A DNA stretch of 64,000 nt from Saccharina japonica (taxonomy: Eukaryota; Sar; Phaeophyceae; Laminariales; Laminariaceae): NCBI GenBank assembly GCA_008828725.1, contig MEHQ01000566.1:71553-135552 (forward strand), in the 5' to 3' direction. Numbering within the stretch: the stretch's first letter is position 1; every line of letters begins with the position of its first letter. Position numbers and translations under genes: made by a program. This document shows positions 40,919 to 53,090 of this stretch, piece by piece. A model generated the notes under the pieces. That model had not been told where the DNA came from. It saw only the letters and a program-made list of their open reading frames with translations, and did no database searches.

Positions 40919-43900
40919 CGTGGCAGCCTGCACCTTTCGTGTAAATAGAAAACCCTTTTTTCTACCATTACGAGGGAACACACAATAGTAATCAGACCCA
41001 AAAATGGTAGGTAGGCATAATACCTGGTATAGGGGAATAACTATTTTTTGGGGTCTATCGTGGATTCAAATTTCACATTTCTACATGAGGCCTCCCTAAT
41101 ACTACAAAACCAACCCACACTTATTCCTAGTAATTTGACCCCGAAACGTGGGTTCAATTCTGAAAGGGTTATAACCCAAGCAAGATACGCTTGGAGAAGA
41201 AAAAAAAAATACACAAAAAAAACACACACAGCTAACATATATGTATAAACGAAGTATATATTTGTAACAATTTTTATAAGGGTAAATGCCAAAATCAGGT
41301 ATACCTGATCCATTTGAGCCAAAATTAGGTATATACTAAAAACAAGTAAAAAACGCACGCCACGAACGGTGTTTTTCAGGACTTTTTGGCTGTGAGAAAT
41401 AACAAAACATACTTTTGAATTTGCGCTAAAAGCAGAATGATAGCGAATGTGTGTGTCCATACTCTTGATAAATGTTGTATGTTATTTTCAGTACGGGTAT
41501 TAATATCTGTCGTATGCGTTCGTTGCTGTCGTGATCACACTCACTCCTACGACGTGTATTTCCGTATTCTTGCATCATACCAGGTGTATATGTATATAGT
41601 CGTAGCCACATTGATAGCATACGAACAAAACATCGGGTTAATTTGAGACTGAACTGCTCGCTTTCCGTACCGTGTCAGCAAGCAGCATTACGTAATACCT
41701 GGTATATTACAACAGGTCCATTGTGCTGTATGCGCGCGTATGATACGTTCTGTAGTCGTTGTGGCGGATCGTATGTACGTAGTGTGGTGATGTCTTCGTG
41801 TCGGGCGTATAGGAGACAGTGTACGTATGGCCTCTGATTGGCTCAAAATTCGCCAAAATCAGTTGAAAGCTAAACAAAGTAGACAAATCCAGGTGTACCT
41901 GACCATTTCATGCCAAAATCAGGTACGATGTGAGGCTGGCCAATGACAGGTGTCCTAGCGTGTGATTTGTACTTGGTTTTAGTGTAGTACCTGTTTTTGG
42001 CACCAAAGTGACCAGGTGTACCTGATTTTGGCTAAAGCCCTTTTTATAAATACGTAAGAAGAAAAACAAGAAAATGGGGAAAAGAAGAAGAAAAACGCAG
42101 CAGTCTTTCTCACTCACCCTGCCACCCCTCTCGACGATCTTGCGCGCCTCGTACGCCTTCTTGTCCTTGCCCGTGAACTGCTCCGCTCCGAGGTCGTTGA
42201 CCGTCTTCCATATCTGCTGGTACTCGCGTTCCCACGATGGGGTCCTCTGGCGCTTCCTCCCTGTCGCTGTTGCTGCTGCCCCGTCGCCCGCTCCCCCCGC
42301 TCTGTCTGAGCCATCACCGACATCGGAGGAGGAGGCCTTGGGTGTCCGTTTCTTAGGAAGTTTTGCCTTTGGGACCGAGAAAGCGAGAGCAAAAAACGAG
42401 GACCGAAAAGATACATTGAAACGTACCAGTGCCCTTTTTTTTGTCTTACGTATCCATTACTCAGGGGTGTGGGTGTGCATACGCGCGTCATTCGAAGATT
42501 TTAAGATCCATTCGGCATTTTCGTTGGATATCCTTGTTCTTCTTGGATAATGTTGTTTTCGTTTCACGAATATCATGTTATGGTAGGGATTAATGGTCGA
42601 ACGATGTTGATATGGCCGAAAACGCGTTTTTTTTATTGTTTGGGAGATTTTGTATTAACCCCTTAAGAACTGGTCCCACGAATTTGGGTAAAAACTACTT
42701 GGAATTAGTGTGGGACATTTTTTTCAGATCTGAATGGGTTAAGTTACGAAACACCAAAAGTGTCCAGAACGGGGAAGGTTAAGGTTGCCATAAAATACCG
42801 AACAACGTGTATTCGGAAATATTTGGTTGAGTTCACACAGAGGGTGCGATCGTTCTTGATCGGTCGATTTTTTTTCCAGAGCGGGAAGGTTGCCAAAATT
42901 CCGAACAAGGTGTTTTCGCAAAGATATTCTGGTCGAGAGAGAGCCTTCCGAAAATATCATGTTCGACTTTACTTGCTGCTGTAGCACCCTTCTTACCGTT
43001 CGTTGTCGACAACACGAGCGCTGAAAAACGATCGCACACCCTGCGCGGACTCGACGCTCTTTACGGTATATACTGTATGCGAAACGCAGGGCCTATAAAA
43101 CCCGGGGATGGGTCCTAAACGCCCCCGCAGTCACGTTCGCCTATGTATATATAAATATAAATATATACATACATACCGTATAAAACGGAAGATAGCACAC
43201 CCTCTGGGGTGAAATTCTGAGGCAAATTTCTCCAAAACCAAAGAGGGCACTACGAGTACTGCTGTACTGCTGTTCGTCATATAAATTGGTGGCTTTGGGT
43301 AGCGCAGTTTGTCGAGATATTTCCATACGACGTATATACCAGGTATATTCGTAGACGCATCGCGCTTTTGGTGCTTTCAATCTCTCGGTTGTCGAGAAAA
43401 TCGGCTCGAAAACTCGTTCGAGGGGGGGGGGGGGTGTTTGTTATCTTTGCGTGTTACGTACGCGGTACGTATTTACAGCAGTAAGTAGTCGTGAATCTCA
43501 CTTCTCACTCCCCTGGACTTCGTACGAGTACGCTGCTCCCCTCTGCACGGCATGTCAGAAAGCAACGCTATGTAGAAACTTTATCGATATGATAGGAGGG
43601 CCGTCGCACAAGATACCAGCCAGGCCTACTGCTGTACAGCCTAGTCGCAACATTGGCTGTAAGCAAGGTGTAATGGGAGTCCACCTTGTCTACTCCTACT
43701 GCGAGGGTACAAGTAGGACACTCGTGCGATGCTGCTGTGGGGTACAGCAGTACGTGACAGGGTTCGAATTAGTGCTCCAGCAACATGTGCGCGTAGCGCA
43801 CATCGGGCATATTTGGATGTGCGCGTAGCGCACACCGAGCCGGAGGCGAGGTGCGCTCCCCGCAGGGGCCCCCGGAGGGCCCCCGGAGGGCCGCCGGAGG

Positions 43901-44822
43901 CGAAAATTTTGGACGTATGTGCGTAAATGTACTCAAAATGTGCCTCTCATTCGCTCGTCTTGCAAATAACACACAGACAAGCATAGCCTCTGTATTTGCG
44001 ACCCTTTCAAGCCTTGTTTTATCCACGGACATACAAAACCGTCATAAATTTGAACTCAGTGCCCTCAAAAAAGAAAGCCACAAACAAATTCAGCAGGAAC
44101 TTGTCGAATAAATCACAAGAAAAAGGCCTAAAACAAATTTCGCCTGCGGCGAAAACGGACCCAAAACATTTTTCGCCTGCGGCGAAAATAGGCCCCAATT
44201 TTTTTTTTCGCTTACGGCGAAGTGGCCCCGCACAATGTTTTGGCCTGCGGCCAAAAAGTGTGCGGGGGCCCAAAAAAGATGTGCGCGAAGCCGCACATCT
44301 ACTGTTTTTTTTGTGCGCAAAAGCTGATATTTCAGTTTTTTGGTGCAATTGCGCACGTTTCACCAACTAATTCGAACCCTGGTACGTGATACTCGTGTGT
44401 GCTGTTGTGCGGTATCCGGTATCCGGCCTGCAGTCTAGTCGCACCACCATCTGCTGCAGGCCTCGGGGCGATGTCATCTACCGGTATGATGTAGCACCAG
44501 AGAGGGTGTGACACTCGTGCTGCTAGTACTGCTGTGCTGTTGTGGCGGATCGTACTCGTGCTGCTGTCTGGGTTGTTGTGGGGCATGATACACAGCAGCA
44601 GCAGCAGCAGCAGCGCGTGCAGCGTGCTGTCTGTTGTGTGGGTTTTAGAGTTTAAAAAGATGGACGAAAAAATGCACGGCCCAGATTTCGCTCGGTGATC
44701 ACCACACGTCTACTGCTGCCCACCTTCACAACTTGCGCCGACGAATAGGCACTGGGGGCCTCGAACACTTGAGCACCACCATCGGACGTCGCGAATGCGG
44801 TACCCTTCCTTCCTCTAGACAT
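39623..44822 (-). CDS. DUF4602/C1orf131-like protein, four-exon gene
   Basis: Probable member of the DUF4602 family. The human member, C1orf131, is reported in the small-subunit processome, so a nucleolar ribosome-assembly role is inferred. The minus-strand join 44822..44724, 42366..42118, 40478..40228, 39815..39623 gives 263 aa with phases 0, 0 and 2 all consistent. Visible landmarks are a short N-terminus, a basic linker (KLPKKRTPKAS), EREYQQIWKTVNDLGAEQF, TGKDKKAYEARKIVERGGR, then PKEARMPYVMLQGIRKKGKQ with AAGLVTG, a poly-Gly tract, and FGPAPSMGMMKSGVLHISR near the C-terminus. The LG..QFTGKDKKAYE and MPY..LQGIRKK blocks are the main family evidence. Most introns are repeat-bearing and up to 2.4 kb. 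Confidence 0.7.
40228..40478 (-). CDS. DUF4602-like gene exon 3
   Basis: Acceptor TTTCGCCAG|GCC (phase 0). It reads APKEARMPYVMLQGIRKKGK followed by REIMEAAAGLVTGN, the core of the family. Then comes a basic stretch and a Gly run encoded by a CCA/TGG trinucleotide repeat (about 40262-40318). The donor is CTCTAG|GTGGGC (phase 2). Confidence 0.75.
40498..40590. repeat. GGGGT/GGGAT repeat next to DUF4602 exon 3
   Basis: Tandem GGGGTGGGGTG with variants. On the minus strand this is the pyrimidine-rich CCCCACCCCA tract preceding the exon 3 acceptor. Confidence 0.85.
40872..40919. repeat. GGCA tetranucleotide repeat
   Basis: About 12 perfect copies of AGGC in DUF4602 intron 2. Confidence 0.95.
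42118..42366 (-). CDS. DUF4602-like gene exon 2
   Basis: Acceptor GGTCCCAAAG|GCA (phase 0). A basic and disordered linker is followed by RKRQRTPSWEREYQQIWKTV and NDLGAEQFTGKDKKAYEARK, the first conserved DUF4602 block. The donor is GGCAGG|GTGAGT in phase 0. Confidence 0.75.
42655..42742. mobile_element. TTAA-bounded MITE, single copy
   Basis: Runs from TTAACCCCTTAAGAACTGG to CAGATCTGAATGGGTTAA with the interior GGAATTAGTGTGGGACATTT, an inverted relative of the unit at 23718. Confidence 0.6.
43758..44381. mobile_element. hAT-type MITE, copy 3 (related family)
   Basis: 624 bp bounded by CAGGGTTCGAATTAG and CTAATTCGAACCCTG and flanked by an exact 8-bp direct repeat GTACGTGA (43750-43757 and 44382-44389). 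The inside has ATGTGCGCGTAGCGCACAT and repeated TTTCGCCTGCGGCGAAAA palindromes, similar in style to copies 1 and 2 but with other sequence. It lies in DUF4602 intron 1. Confidence 0.85.
44724..44822 (-). CDS. DUF4602-like gene exon 1
   Basis: The ATG at 44822 opens MSRGRKGTAFATSDGGAQVF and then EAPSAYSSAQVVK. The donor is GTGAAG|GTGGGC in phase 0, matching the phase of exon 2. The start is the only in-frame ATG close to the exon. Assignment to this gene rests on phase and proximity. Confidence 0.5.
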
Positions 44823-45580
44823 GCCTGCTGCTCCAACTGTACGAGGAAAACAGGAGATGGAGGGCAAAAGGAGTTCACAGCAATGTTCGCGGCGTTATGA
44901 CAGTCGGGGGTCGGGGACGCAAAACCTGAAAACAGAAAAAAAACCGTTTCATGTGTTTGCCGTTTGCCATTTACCGCAGTTCCGCGCACTTACGAGAACA
45001 GGCACCCGATACATACTCGTGTGCAAACATGCGACATATGATATGCAAGAAGGTGATAACATATTCGTCAGTACTACACTCCGGCGCTGCCTGCACCTTC
45101 GACACAAGTCGTGATCCAGATTGTTATTGTTGTGCAGATACCGCTGATAAATAAGATCTCGACACACATCTCGACGCAGGTCAAGATTCAAGATCTGAAT
45201 AAATGTAGAACTACCTCGTACTGTTGTAGTTGTACGATGTACTGCCCAGGATTATATTCATATCCTATCATAACACCAAAAAAAGGGTCTTTCTTGGGTA
45301 CGATATGCATTTGATGATGTGATGCGTATTTGTGTGCAGCTGTGCAGCGAATGTTTCGGCTCTCTGACCCAAAAATGTCAGTAGACAGCACTTCCACCCC
45401 TTTCCTTGGGGCAGCTGCTGTGTGTGGCTTGACACCCAACTCGTACCTGGTACCTGGTAGGATTTAATCTGCAACACTCGGGTCTACACTCTTGAGACCT
45501 GGGACAGCGCACGTTTTCCCTTGCTTGATATTTATTGCTGTAAGGCTTTCCCTAGGCTGCGTAACGAATTGGAATTTTAC

Positions 45581-45835
45581 CCCTATCATACACCGGGAGC
45601 TCAGTAGGTACAGCAACACCTTCACATTTGACGTCAAGAACAGACACGGGTTCGAATCTCACTGCGAAGGTTTCTTTTATGGAAACGCTTGCGCGTGCGT
45701 CCCTAAAGAACATGTCTCCCTGGTTCCCCAAGGTATTGAAACAAAGCGGGTAGGTCCACGTACGGGCGAAAACGGTACCGTTACGTCTCAAAGATCCCGC
45801 CATTCAGAGGGAGGGGGGGGGTGTCATAAGGCTTA
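45581..45835 (+). mobile_element. tRNA-derived SINE family 2, copy c
   Basis: The head has A-box-like GGGAGCTCAGTAGGTA and B box GGGTTCGAATCTCAC. The body has GCTTGCGCGTGCGTCCC, TCTCCCTGGTTCCCCAAGGT and CCCGCCATTCAGAGGGAGGG. The best-preserved copy of this family here. Confidence 0.7.
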
Positions 45836-48425
45836 CCAGCTCAACACCTTCACATGAATGCTGTCTTCCTTGCTCCTACCACCGACGGTGATGATTCTCT
45901 TGCTAAATTATCAACACATCGATAACCCACACCTCACACTCCACACTCTGTCATGGTATCCCCGTTTCTTCTCCATATTATCATACCCTCACATCTGCCG
46001 GTCGTTGACACTAGTAATAGTGACACCCTAGACCAGCAGCCCGAGATCAAGCCAAAGCTCATTCCCGGCTCGATTTACACTGCGATGGTATCGGCAAACG
46101 AACCGATGTTGTTCTAGACAGTAAACCGTCACCACAAAAAACAAGCAAAAAACAAAAACGCGTGAGCACTCCGCTGGGCAGCGCTGTGAGCTGCGACACC
46201 CTCGCTTGCACCCACCACCGGCGCTCATCTCAGCTTCAGCTCGAGGCACTCCAGTAACGTTTGATACCACCTCATTCGCGCCACATCAAACAGACCAAGC
46301 GTCCCTCTCGCCTCCCCCATCAGCCGTGTGCCCTCGCTCTACTATCATGACGAGCCTGCGCCACAACACCTGCTGGTGCTACTGCCGTTGCTGAATATAG
46401 CTAGCTCTACAGAACGCATGATGCGGCATCAAGCAAAACGCAGACAAAACGATACGGAACGAAACGAAAAGCGAGCGAACGGGCTATAATAGTAGCACAC
46501 GCTCCAATGGCTGCCACGAGAAGGCTAGTCCCACGCCGAAGCAAAAGCGTGTTATCTCTCCCTCTGAAGACGATCGTTCAACGCGATAAACGAAACAAAT
46601 GCACCAATCAAGTATTTGTTTTTGTCGGCTGCCACCACCGCCGCTCGGTCTTGGTCCTCGTATATACAACTCGGAGGCGTTTCCCCTCCGTGTCCTCTCG
46701 TCGTGGGTGATGAGCGCCTTCGCCTCTGCAAACAAGCAAAGCAGGAATGTAGCGAGCTATTTATAAGGCAACGAAAGTGTCCATGTCAACGATGACGATA
46801 CGGCTGTAAATGACAACAACAAAAGCCAACGACAAACCACCAACCAACGCAATGTCAACGATAATGTCAACAACAGCAACGACAACAACGACAGCGACAG
46901 CGATGACCGGCAATGGCAACTAACAGCGACGACCACATTAAAACGCCGACGGCGACAACCAGCAGACACGGCAAAAGGCATCGATCGCGTGGGTTACGTG
47001 AGGCGTATATCATAAATAGGATTGGCGACTAGAGTGTGTGCACAGCTCGTACCATACATAGCTGACGTGTACTCGTCGCTGATAGTACAAACAGTAAACG
47101 TGTGCTTCGGAACGACACCATTGCTTGGTAGCGAATGATGATGATTATGATGAGGATGATGAGGATGTTCTGACATTATACAGGAGACCGTAGTAAATAG
47201 AACCCACGATGGGCCAAAAAATTATACATACCCCCTAATGTTAACAAAATAAATAGGCGCAGTACCAGCAGACGCAAGGGAACGGTACCGACGAGGCGTG
47301 GTAAAATATACCACCCCGTGTCACTTGCAACCAAGTAATACCAGAAGCGTATCCATGGTATGTATGCACCCAAAACAAAAACAGGTGAATCAAACGTACG
47401 AAAAAAGGCAAAAACAATAAAAACAAGGGCGCTGATGACTACAGGAGGTGACCGCCGTAGAATGTCGGTTCCTTTACTCTGACCTCTCCCTCGCGCCCAC
47501 CCCCCGCAACGCCACTGGCAGCAGAAAAAAAAACACATTTTGTGTCTTGTTTACGGAAGCTTTTCCTTCCTGTGCGTCCCTCACAGACCAAGGCCAGCAA
47601 TCGACACTTCCTCCGTACTTGCTCCTTGCATCGAACACCTGGCACACGATTTTCACTGATACCAGGTTCTCACGGAGGCATTCGGCCAAAAGCTCAAGTA
47701 ACCTGCCCCCTCGCCCCCCCCCCCCCCCCCTCCCAACCGACAGAAATCACAGTCGTCACGCGGAGAAAGAGTCCTGTCGATCTAATATTGAGAGATCACC
47801 TGGCAGGCGCAACACGCTCCGTTGTCTACCAGGCGCACGGCAATCCCTGTATTACTACAATGCCAAAGTGATCCAACTCTATTTCCAAGTAGTTAAGTCT
47901 CAGAAACAAGGACGCAGCTCTCAAGGGGGACAAACAAGGATTTGGTTGCATGTTTTCGCGTGCGCAACAGGGGTGGGGTGAGGTCGGTTCGGTGAGGGAG
48001 AGGGCAGCTCCTAGCACGCCTTACCGGTATAATTGCCACACCAACAAAAAAAAACAGAAAAAAAAAGGCGGCGAAGTATAACCGCACCTTTACGCCGAAC
48101 GGCAGTTACACCGGCCGCTTCGAGGTATCATATTATCATACTGCTGTGTACTGCAGGCGGGCGCGAGGTAGAAGGCGGCTGGTTATGCCGCCTTGAAGTA
48201 GAGCATAACCGCCGTCACCGTCGCACCCAAGCCCGCCAAGTTCAAGCAGGATGCACACGCGTGCGTGCAAGCAAGGCTCTTTTCCCCGCCCCGTTGCCGC
48301 CCCTGCCCCTGCCCCTGCCCCACAGGTTTCCAGCTAAACGGGGCCTGAAGAAACGAGCTACAATGCCCGTGCGGGAAAGGAGAGAGAGGCAAAGGGGAAG
48401 GGCGGGACACAGCAGAAGAGAGACG
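45836..48425. other. Gene-poor stretch
   Basis: No exon supported. Contains GACAAC-type repeats (46790-46930), a MITE-end fragment near 47180-47250 that matches 7283-7330, and short open frames without splice support. A protein-like minus-strand stretch at 47702-47590 was considered and rejected. Confidence 0.4.
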
Positions 48426-48775
48426 GGGGGAGGGGGGGCGTGCTCATTTGTTGCTTGGCTTAATCATTTGACCGTTGCCCACGCATCCCTTTCGAGACGG
48501 AGCGGGGGGAGGGGGGGGTGTACTCATGTCGTGCACGGCCGTAGTCATATGACCATAGACCCTCGCATCCCTACAATGCCGGGACGGAGCGCGTTGGGTT
48601 TTCACCAACCAGGCAGACATTGCTTGCACCAAGCGCGAAACGCCGTGAGGTATTGGGCGAGTCGCATGGAGGGTGAGCTGCATCCTGCTAAGAACCGCCT
48701 CTGAGGCGGACTTGCATATGGACGACAGCTTCAATGAGTTAATTTAATTTCTGGTGTGGCCACTTCCGGAGACAG
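48425..48775 (-). mobile_element. Dimeric poly(C)-ended element, near full length
   Basis: Two modules, each opened by a G run, plus the shared tail: CTCATTTGTTGCTTGGCTTA, CACGCATCCCTTTCGAGACG; TACTCATGTCGTGCACGGCC, GACCCTCGCATCCCTACAAT; then GGTATTGGGCGAGTCGCATG and CTTGCATATGGACGACAGCT, ending TCTGGTGTGGCCACTTCC. The best reference copy of the dimer. Confidence 0.8.
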
Positions 48776-48779
48776 CAAT

Positions 48780-51190
48780 GGGTTTTACTATGTAACTGCC
48801 TCGCGGACGCCTTACCATATTAACACTACGTGATACGACCATTCCCCTTGTGCGGAACAAAGGTTCTCCACCCCGCACAAATGATCTACTCGACCGCCAG
48901 CTTTGGTGACCGCCAAAAAAAATAACAAAAAAAAACGGCACCCTGGTTGTCTAGCTCACGCAGCGAGTGGCGTGTTTTACAGCGTCGTTGCCAACCGACG
49001 CCAACCCAACCTATAAATATATCATCGGGCGGGGGGGCTTGAGCGTTTCGGCTAGAATGGTGCTTTGCCAACGCTGAAGTAAGTTGACCATCGTTTACGA
49101 TTATAGCCTATTATAGCGCACCATTTCCAAGTAAGAAATTTAGACTGGGCCATCATCCCTGTTTTTTACCCGGTGCTCTGTTGATAGGTATATATGTATG
49201 ATATGAACGAGTATACCGTATATAATATAGAGGTAAATGTCCCACTTAAGTTAGTATCACTTGAAGCCAGGGAGGATCAACCAGGGATGGATCTGTTGTC
49301 AAGGGCAGTATTCATATAATATTAGTAGTTGTAGTAGTAGGCGCGCGTCCACATGACACCATAGTACGATCATCATGTCATCACATGATACCAACATATA
49401 CATACGAGTATGCACACCGAACACCGAACCCTTTGAAAGCTTGACCATATGGCTGATTTTGCCGAGAAACCGAACGAGAAGGAGGGTTTGGTTCGGTTTC
49501 GGTTTCATTTTAAAAAATCGACCGAAACCGACCGATATTTTCGACAAAAAACCGAAAAACCGACAGAGCCGTTTTAATTTTCGGTTCACAACTCACAACA
49601 ACTCACAACGCTGCCATTGCCGGTACTGGGTACTGCTGGTGTATACGACGAGCATGATCTGTTACAGCAGTACGAGCAGTCGTTTGAAACTGCGCTGCGA
49701 GTATTTGTTCTTACCTTGCGAAGGTGAAATTCTCTCTCTACTCGTAGACGCAGAAGCTCCATCCAGCAGCCTCCGATGGCTTGGCGGCTTCAACCTTCTT
49801 CCAACTGCCTGGAGTGTCCAAGGCGAGTACTCTACAATCTGAAGAACAAGGGCATGCAATTCAAATTTCAAGCCCAGTACCCGCAGCTGGTTCACTGAGA
49901 ACAGCATCTGCAAGCAGTAGCCGCCTATGCAAAGAGTTACAGTCGAAGCGTGCTCCAATCGTATACTACTGGTGCTGTGGCCACGACTCTAAGAGTTGCA
50001 TCTATGGGCTATGAGCGATGACCCTCCTCATTGCATTGCTGTGGCCGGGGAGCGGATGCTCACTGCTCCCACTTTTTGGTTTAACAAGAAAGCCGCGAAG
50101 AACCGTGGAAACCCTAATGCTCCGCAGGATCCAAACCGCCCCATCGAGCACAACACACCCGCAGACACTACCGCGCACTGACGGTTGGAACTATCGCACT
50201 ACTGACAAACGGGCGGACCCCTCGATGGCGCGGCAGAAGATGCAGGTGGGCGTTGGTCTCATGGAGGAAGAGCGGAAGTGTTGGTTGCGAGGCGGCGAAT
50301 CGCGAGACGCACTCGTTGACGAGTATACGCGCGCGCGTAGTATGTACCTGGTACGCGTACGAGTATACTGCTGTACGTGTACCCCGGGCAACCCCAGGTG
50401 CAGGATTTCACGCATATGTACAGCAGGACAACTCTGTCTCCGTCTCCCATACATAGCTCACACCTGGCAAACATGTGCAGAAGACCTATCCAATAGTACG
50501 TCACGCCCGGGAGACATGTGGTATGTGGTAGCTCATGTAGCTCTTATTTTTATACTGCTGTGTGCTGTACATCATCCACCCGCGGGAAATTTGTGTAGGA
50601 TACCATGATAATAGCCGAGTTGTCCAACAGCAGCAGCACGTGCCTCGTGCCCGCGAGGAACATGTGGTAGCTCATGTACTGCTGTTGTTGCTCTTGTACT
50701 GCAGATCGTAGGTATAGTACTACCATATTGCTGTAGCGACCTATACAGCGACAGAGTGCGTATATCAATCCTCCAGGAAGAGCGTGCAACAGAAAAAAAA
50801 GTATAATCATGCTGCACGCGTGCTGTAAATATCCGTCCGTTACACATCCGCTGCCCCAGCAGGTATCCCGGGCTTTTCAGCGTGTGGATGCTGTACGTAG
50901 TCGTCACTTTTTTTCGACAATTTTTCACTCTCAAGTCCCAAAAAGGGGTTAATAGTTAATGGACCATCTCCCTGAAATCTACTGTAGCCCATCCATGGTA
51001 ACAAAAGCAGGCTTAGCAGCGTCCCGATGGAAGGAAACAAGTGCCCGTGGCATAGCATAATACGCGCACCACAGCAGTATCGTTACGCAAGGGAACGGTA
51101 CTCCTACGGTCTGTTGTATACTGGTACCACCCAACATACCCTGGTAATCTCGTATCACTTGCGAACCCAATAAAACCAGGAACATACCAG
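48780..51190. other. Gene-poor stretch
   Basis: AT-rich and TAC/GTA-rich sequence with a GGTTTCGGTTT-type repeat at 49480-49580. Open frames at 49740-50340 are mildly protein-like, but no joining splice sites were found. Confidence 0.4.
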
Positions 51191-51204
51191 AGCTGTTCGC
51201 AGGT

Positions 51205-52660
51205 CGGGTCATACCTCACGGGACAGGTCGGGCCGGGTCGGCTCAACTGACCCGGCCCGACCCGACCCAACATTTCTTGACCTGATCCGACGCGACCCGC
51301 GAGATTTCGGAAACCTCCTGACCCAAACCGACCCGACCTGTGAGATTTGAAAACCTCTAGGGCCGACCCGATCCGACCCACGATATTTGTGAACCTCCTG
51401 ACCCGACCAGACCCGGCCCGTGAGATTTGCAGCCTCTTGACCCGACCCAACCTGACCCGTGAGAGTTTAAACACCTCGTCACCTGATCCGACCGGACCAG
51501 ACCCGCCAGATTCCGACTGGCCCGTGATATACGGGTCATGTCGCGGGTCGGGTCACCTCAACCCGCGAAACTATGTATCTCGCTCGACCCGCGAGTTCGA
51601 CCCGCGGATCCCGCCCTTGGGTCGACACTTCAAAAACAGTTGAATCTTCATTTTTTAAACCCCGCAGTGATATGTGGCCTGTCCGTAGTGGGTGTGGATG
51701 GATGCGGACATGCGTACATAGATTAGGCCGAGTTTCAATGTTGGAATATGATACCAAAGAAGAACTTATTGAGTAATGGTACATTGTATACGAGAGAGGC
51801 CTTCGGGCATGAAAGGAGCAAGTTTATTAAATGTCGGGTCCCCAGGCCTGATCCGTGGGTTCGACCCGCGGGTCAGCAGATAACAACTCGAGGGTCATGA
51901 CCTGAGCCTGACCCACGAGTGACCCGTTACTGACGGGTCATGACCTGACCCAACCCGTGGGCCTTACCCGACACGTGATGTTTGAAAACTTCTTGACCCG
52001 ACCCGACCTGACCCGACTCGCTAGATAAGAAAAACTCTCGACCCGGCCCAGCCCGACACGGCCCGACCGGACCCGACCCGACCCGACCCGACCCGACCCG
52101 ACTCGACCCGGTCCGACCCGACCCGGTCCGGTCCGGTCCGGTCCGGCCCGACCCGAACCGACCCGAACCGGTCCGAACCGGTCCGACCCAGTCCGAACCG
52201 GTCCGACCCGGTCCGAACCGGTCCGACCCGGTCCGAACCGGTTCGAACCGGTCCGACCCGGTCCGACCCGGTCCGACCCGGCCCGACCCGACCCGGCCCG
52301 ACCCGACCCGGTCCGACCCGGCCCGACCCGACCCGGCCCGACCCGACCCGACCCGTACAGTTTGACCACCTCCTCGCCCGCGAACAGCCCTGGAAAATAT
52401 CCATGGCATACATGATACGTTGACCTGAAAAATGACGAACAAAGTAACAATGAACTTTTCACAATGTCAGTTCAAACCTCCACGGGTATAGCTGTCGGGA
52501 TCTGATCGGTCGCGGTTGGGGGTATTCACGCTTGAATCCGCGAACGGTTTTAGCATATATGACGACCCCGACACTGTGCCCGAACCCGACCATGAAAATG
52601 ACGAACCCGATCCGCGGGTCGGGTCATGACCTGCGAACAGCCATGGAAAAGAACAAGAAG
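51205..52660. repeat. GACCCG/GGTCCG array
   Basis: Degenerate hexamer array, densest at 52035-52360 (CCGACCCGACCCGACCCGAC, then GGTCCGAACCGGTCCGAACC). Three copies of a GCGAACAGC(C/T)(C/A)TGG-type word sit near 51193, 52380 and 52628, suggesting older segmental duplication. Gly/Arg/Val frames are artefacts. Confidence 0.8.
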
Positions 52661-53090
52661 AAAACTGACGCACGAGGAAGGCAAGAATGAAGGAAAATGA
52701 TAACTAATAAAAAACAAACATGGGCTCAGGGCGCAGATGCCGAGTCCCGAAAGAACAAAGTTGCTGTTTGCTGGTCTAGTCGTTTGTCCAGATGGTAGAC
52801 CAACAGAAGGACGAATCAAAGAAACCAGGCAGAAAAGAGAGCAGAAACAAAGAAACGAAGGAGCTAAGAGGAGCACAAATAAAGTCGGAGGGATGGGGTG
52901 CACAAAGGGGGGAAACCACCGTCTCGTGCCGCGCCGGCGCTCGCTCGTTACTGTTACGTTCCCATCCTGACTCTATCGTTTTATCCATATTTCCCTGGAA
53001 CTACGTCGGATTGGCAAACCTGCTTATTTGATTTCTCCTGGCGCTTTCTTGCCGCTTTCGATCGTCCCTTGGCAACCAACACCGAACGCT

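Noticed and set aside
46206..46394. Pro/Ser/Thr-rich plus-strand frame of 62 codons
   Set aside because: No splice signals, no family resemblance and short length; likely chance.
47474..47702. Minus-strand stretch reading LLELLAECLRENLVSVKIVC
   Set aside because: Protein-like, but the acceptor is preceded by a G-rich run, there is no clear donor and no partner exon was found.
48183..48410. Minus-strand frame ending CLNLAGLGATVTAVMLYFKA
   Set aside because: Could be a terminal membrane helix, but no acceptor precedes the non-repetitive part and no neighbouring exon joins.
49740..50340. Retrotransposon gag-like remnant (YYWCCGHDSK, TAPTFWFNKKAAKNRGN)
   Set aside because: The cysteine pattern is incomplete, the pieces lie in different frames, and no pol, integrase or LTR was seen.
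51927..52462. Gly/Arg/Val-rich minus-strand frames up to 174 codons
   Set aside because: They arise from the GACCCG hexamer array. A possible short exon at its edge (STYHVCHGYFPGLFAGEEVV) has no verified partner.
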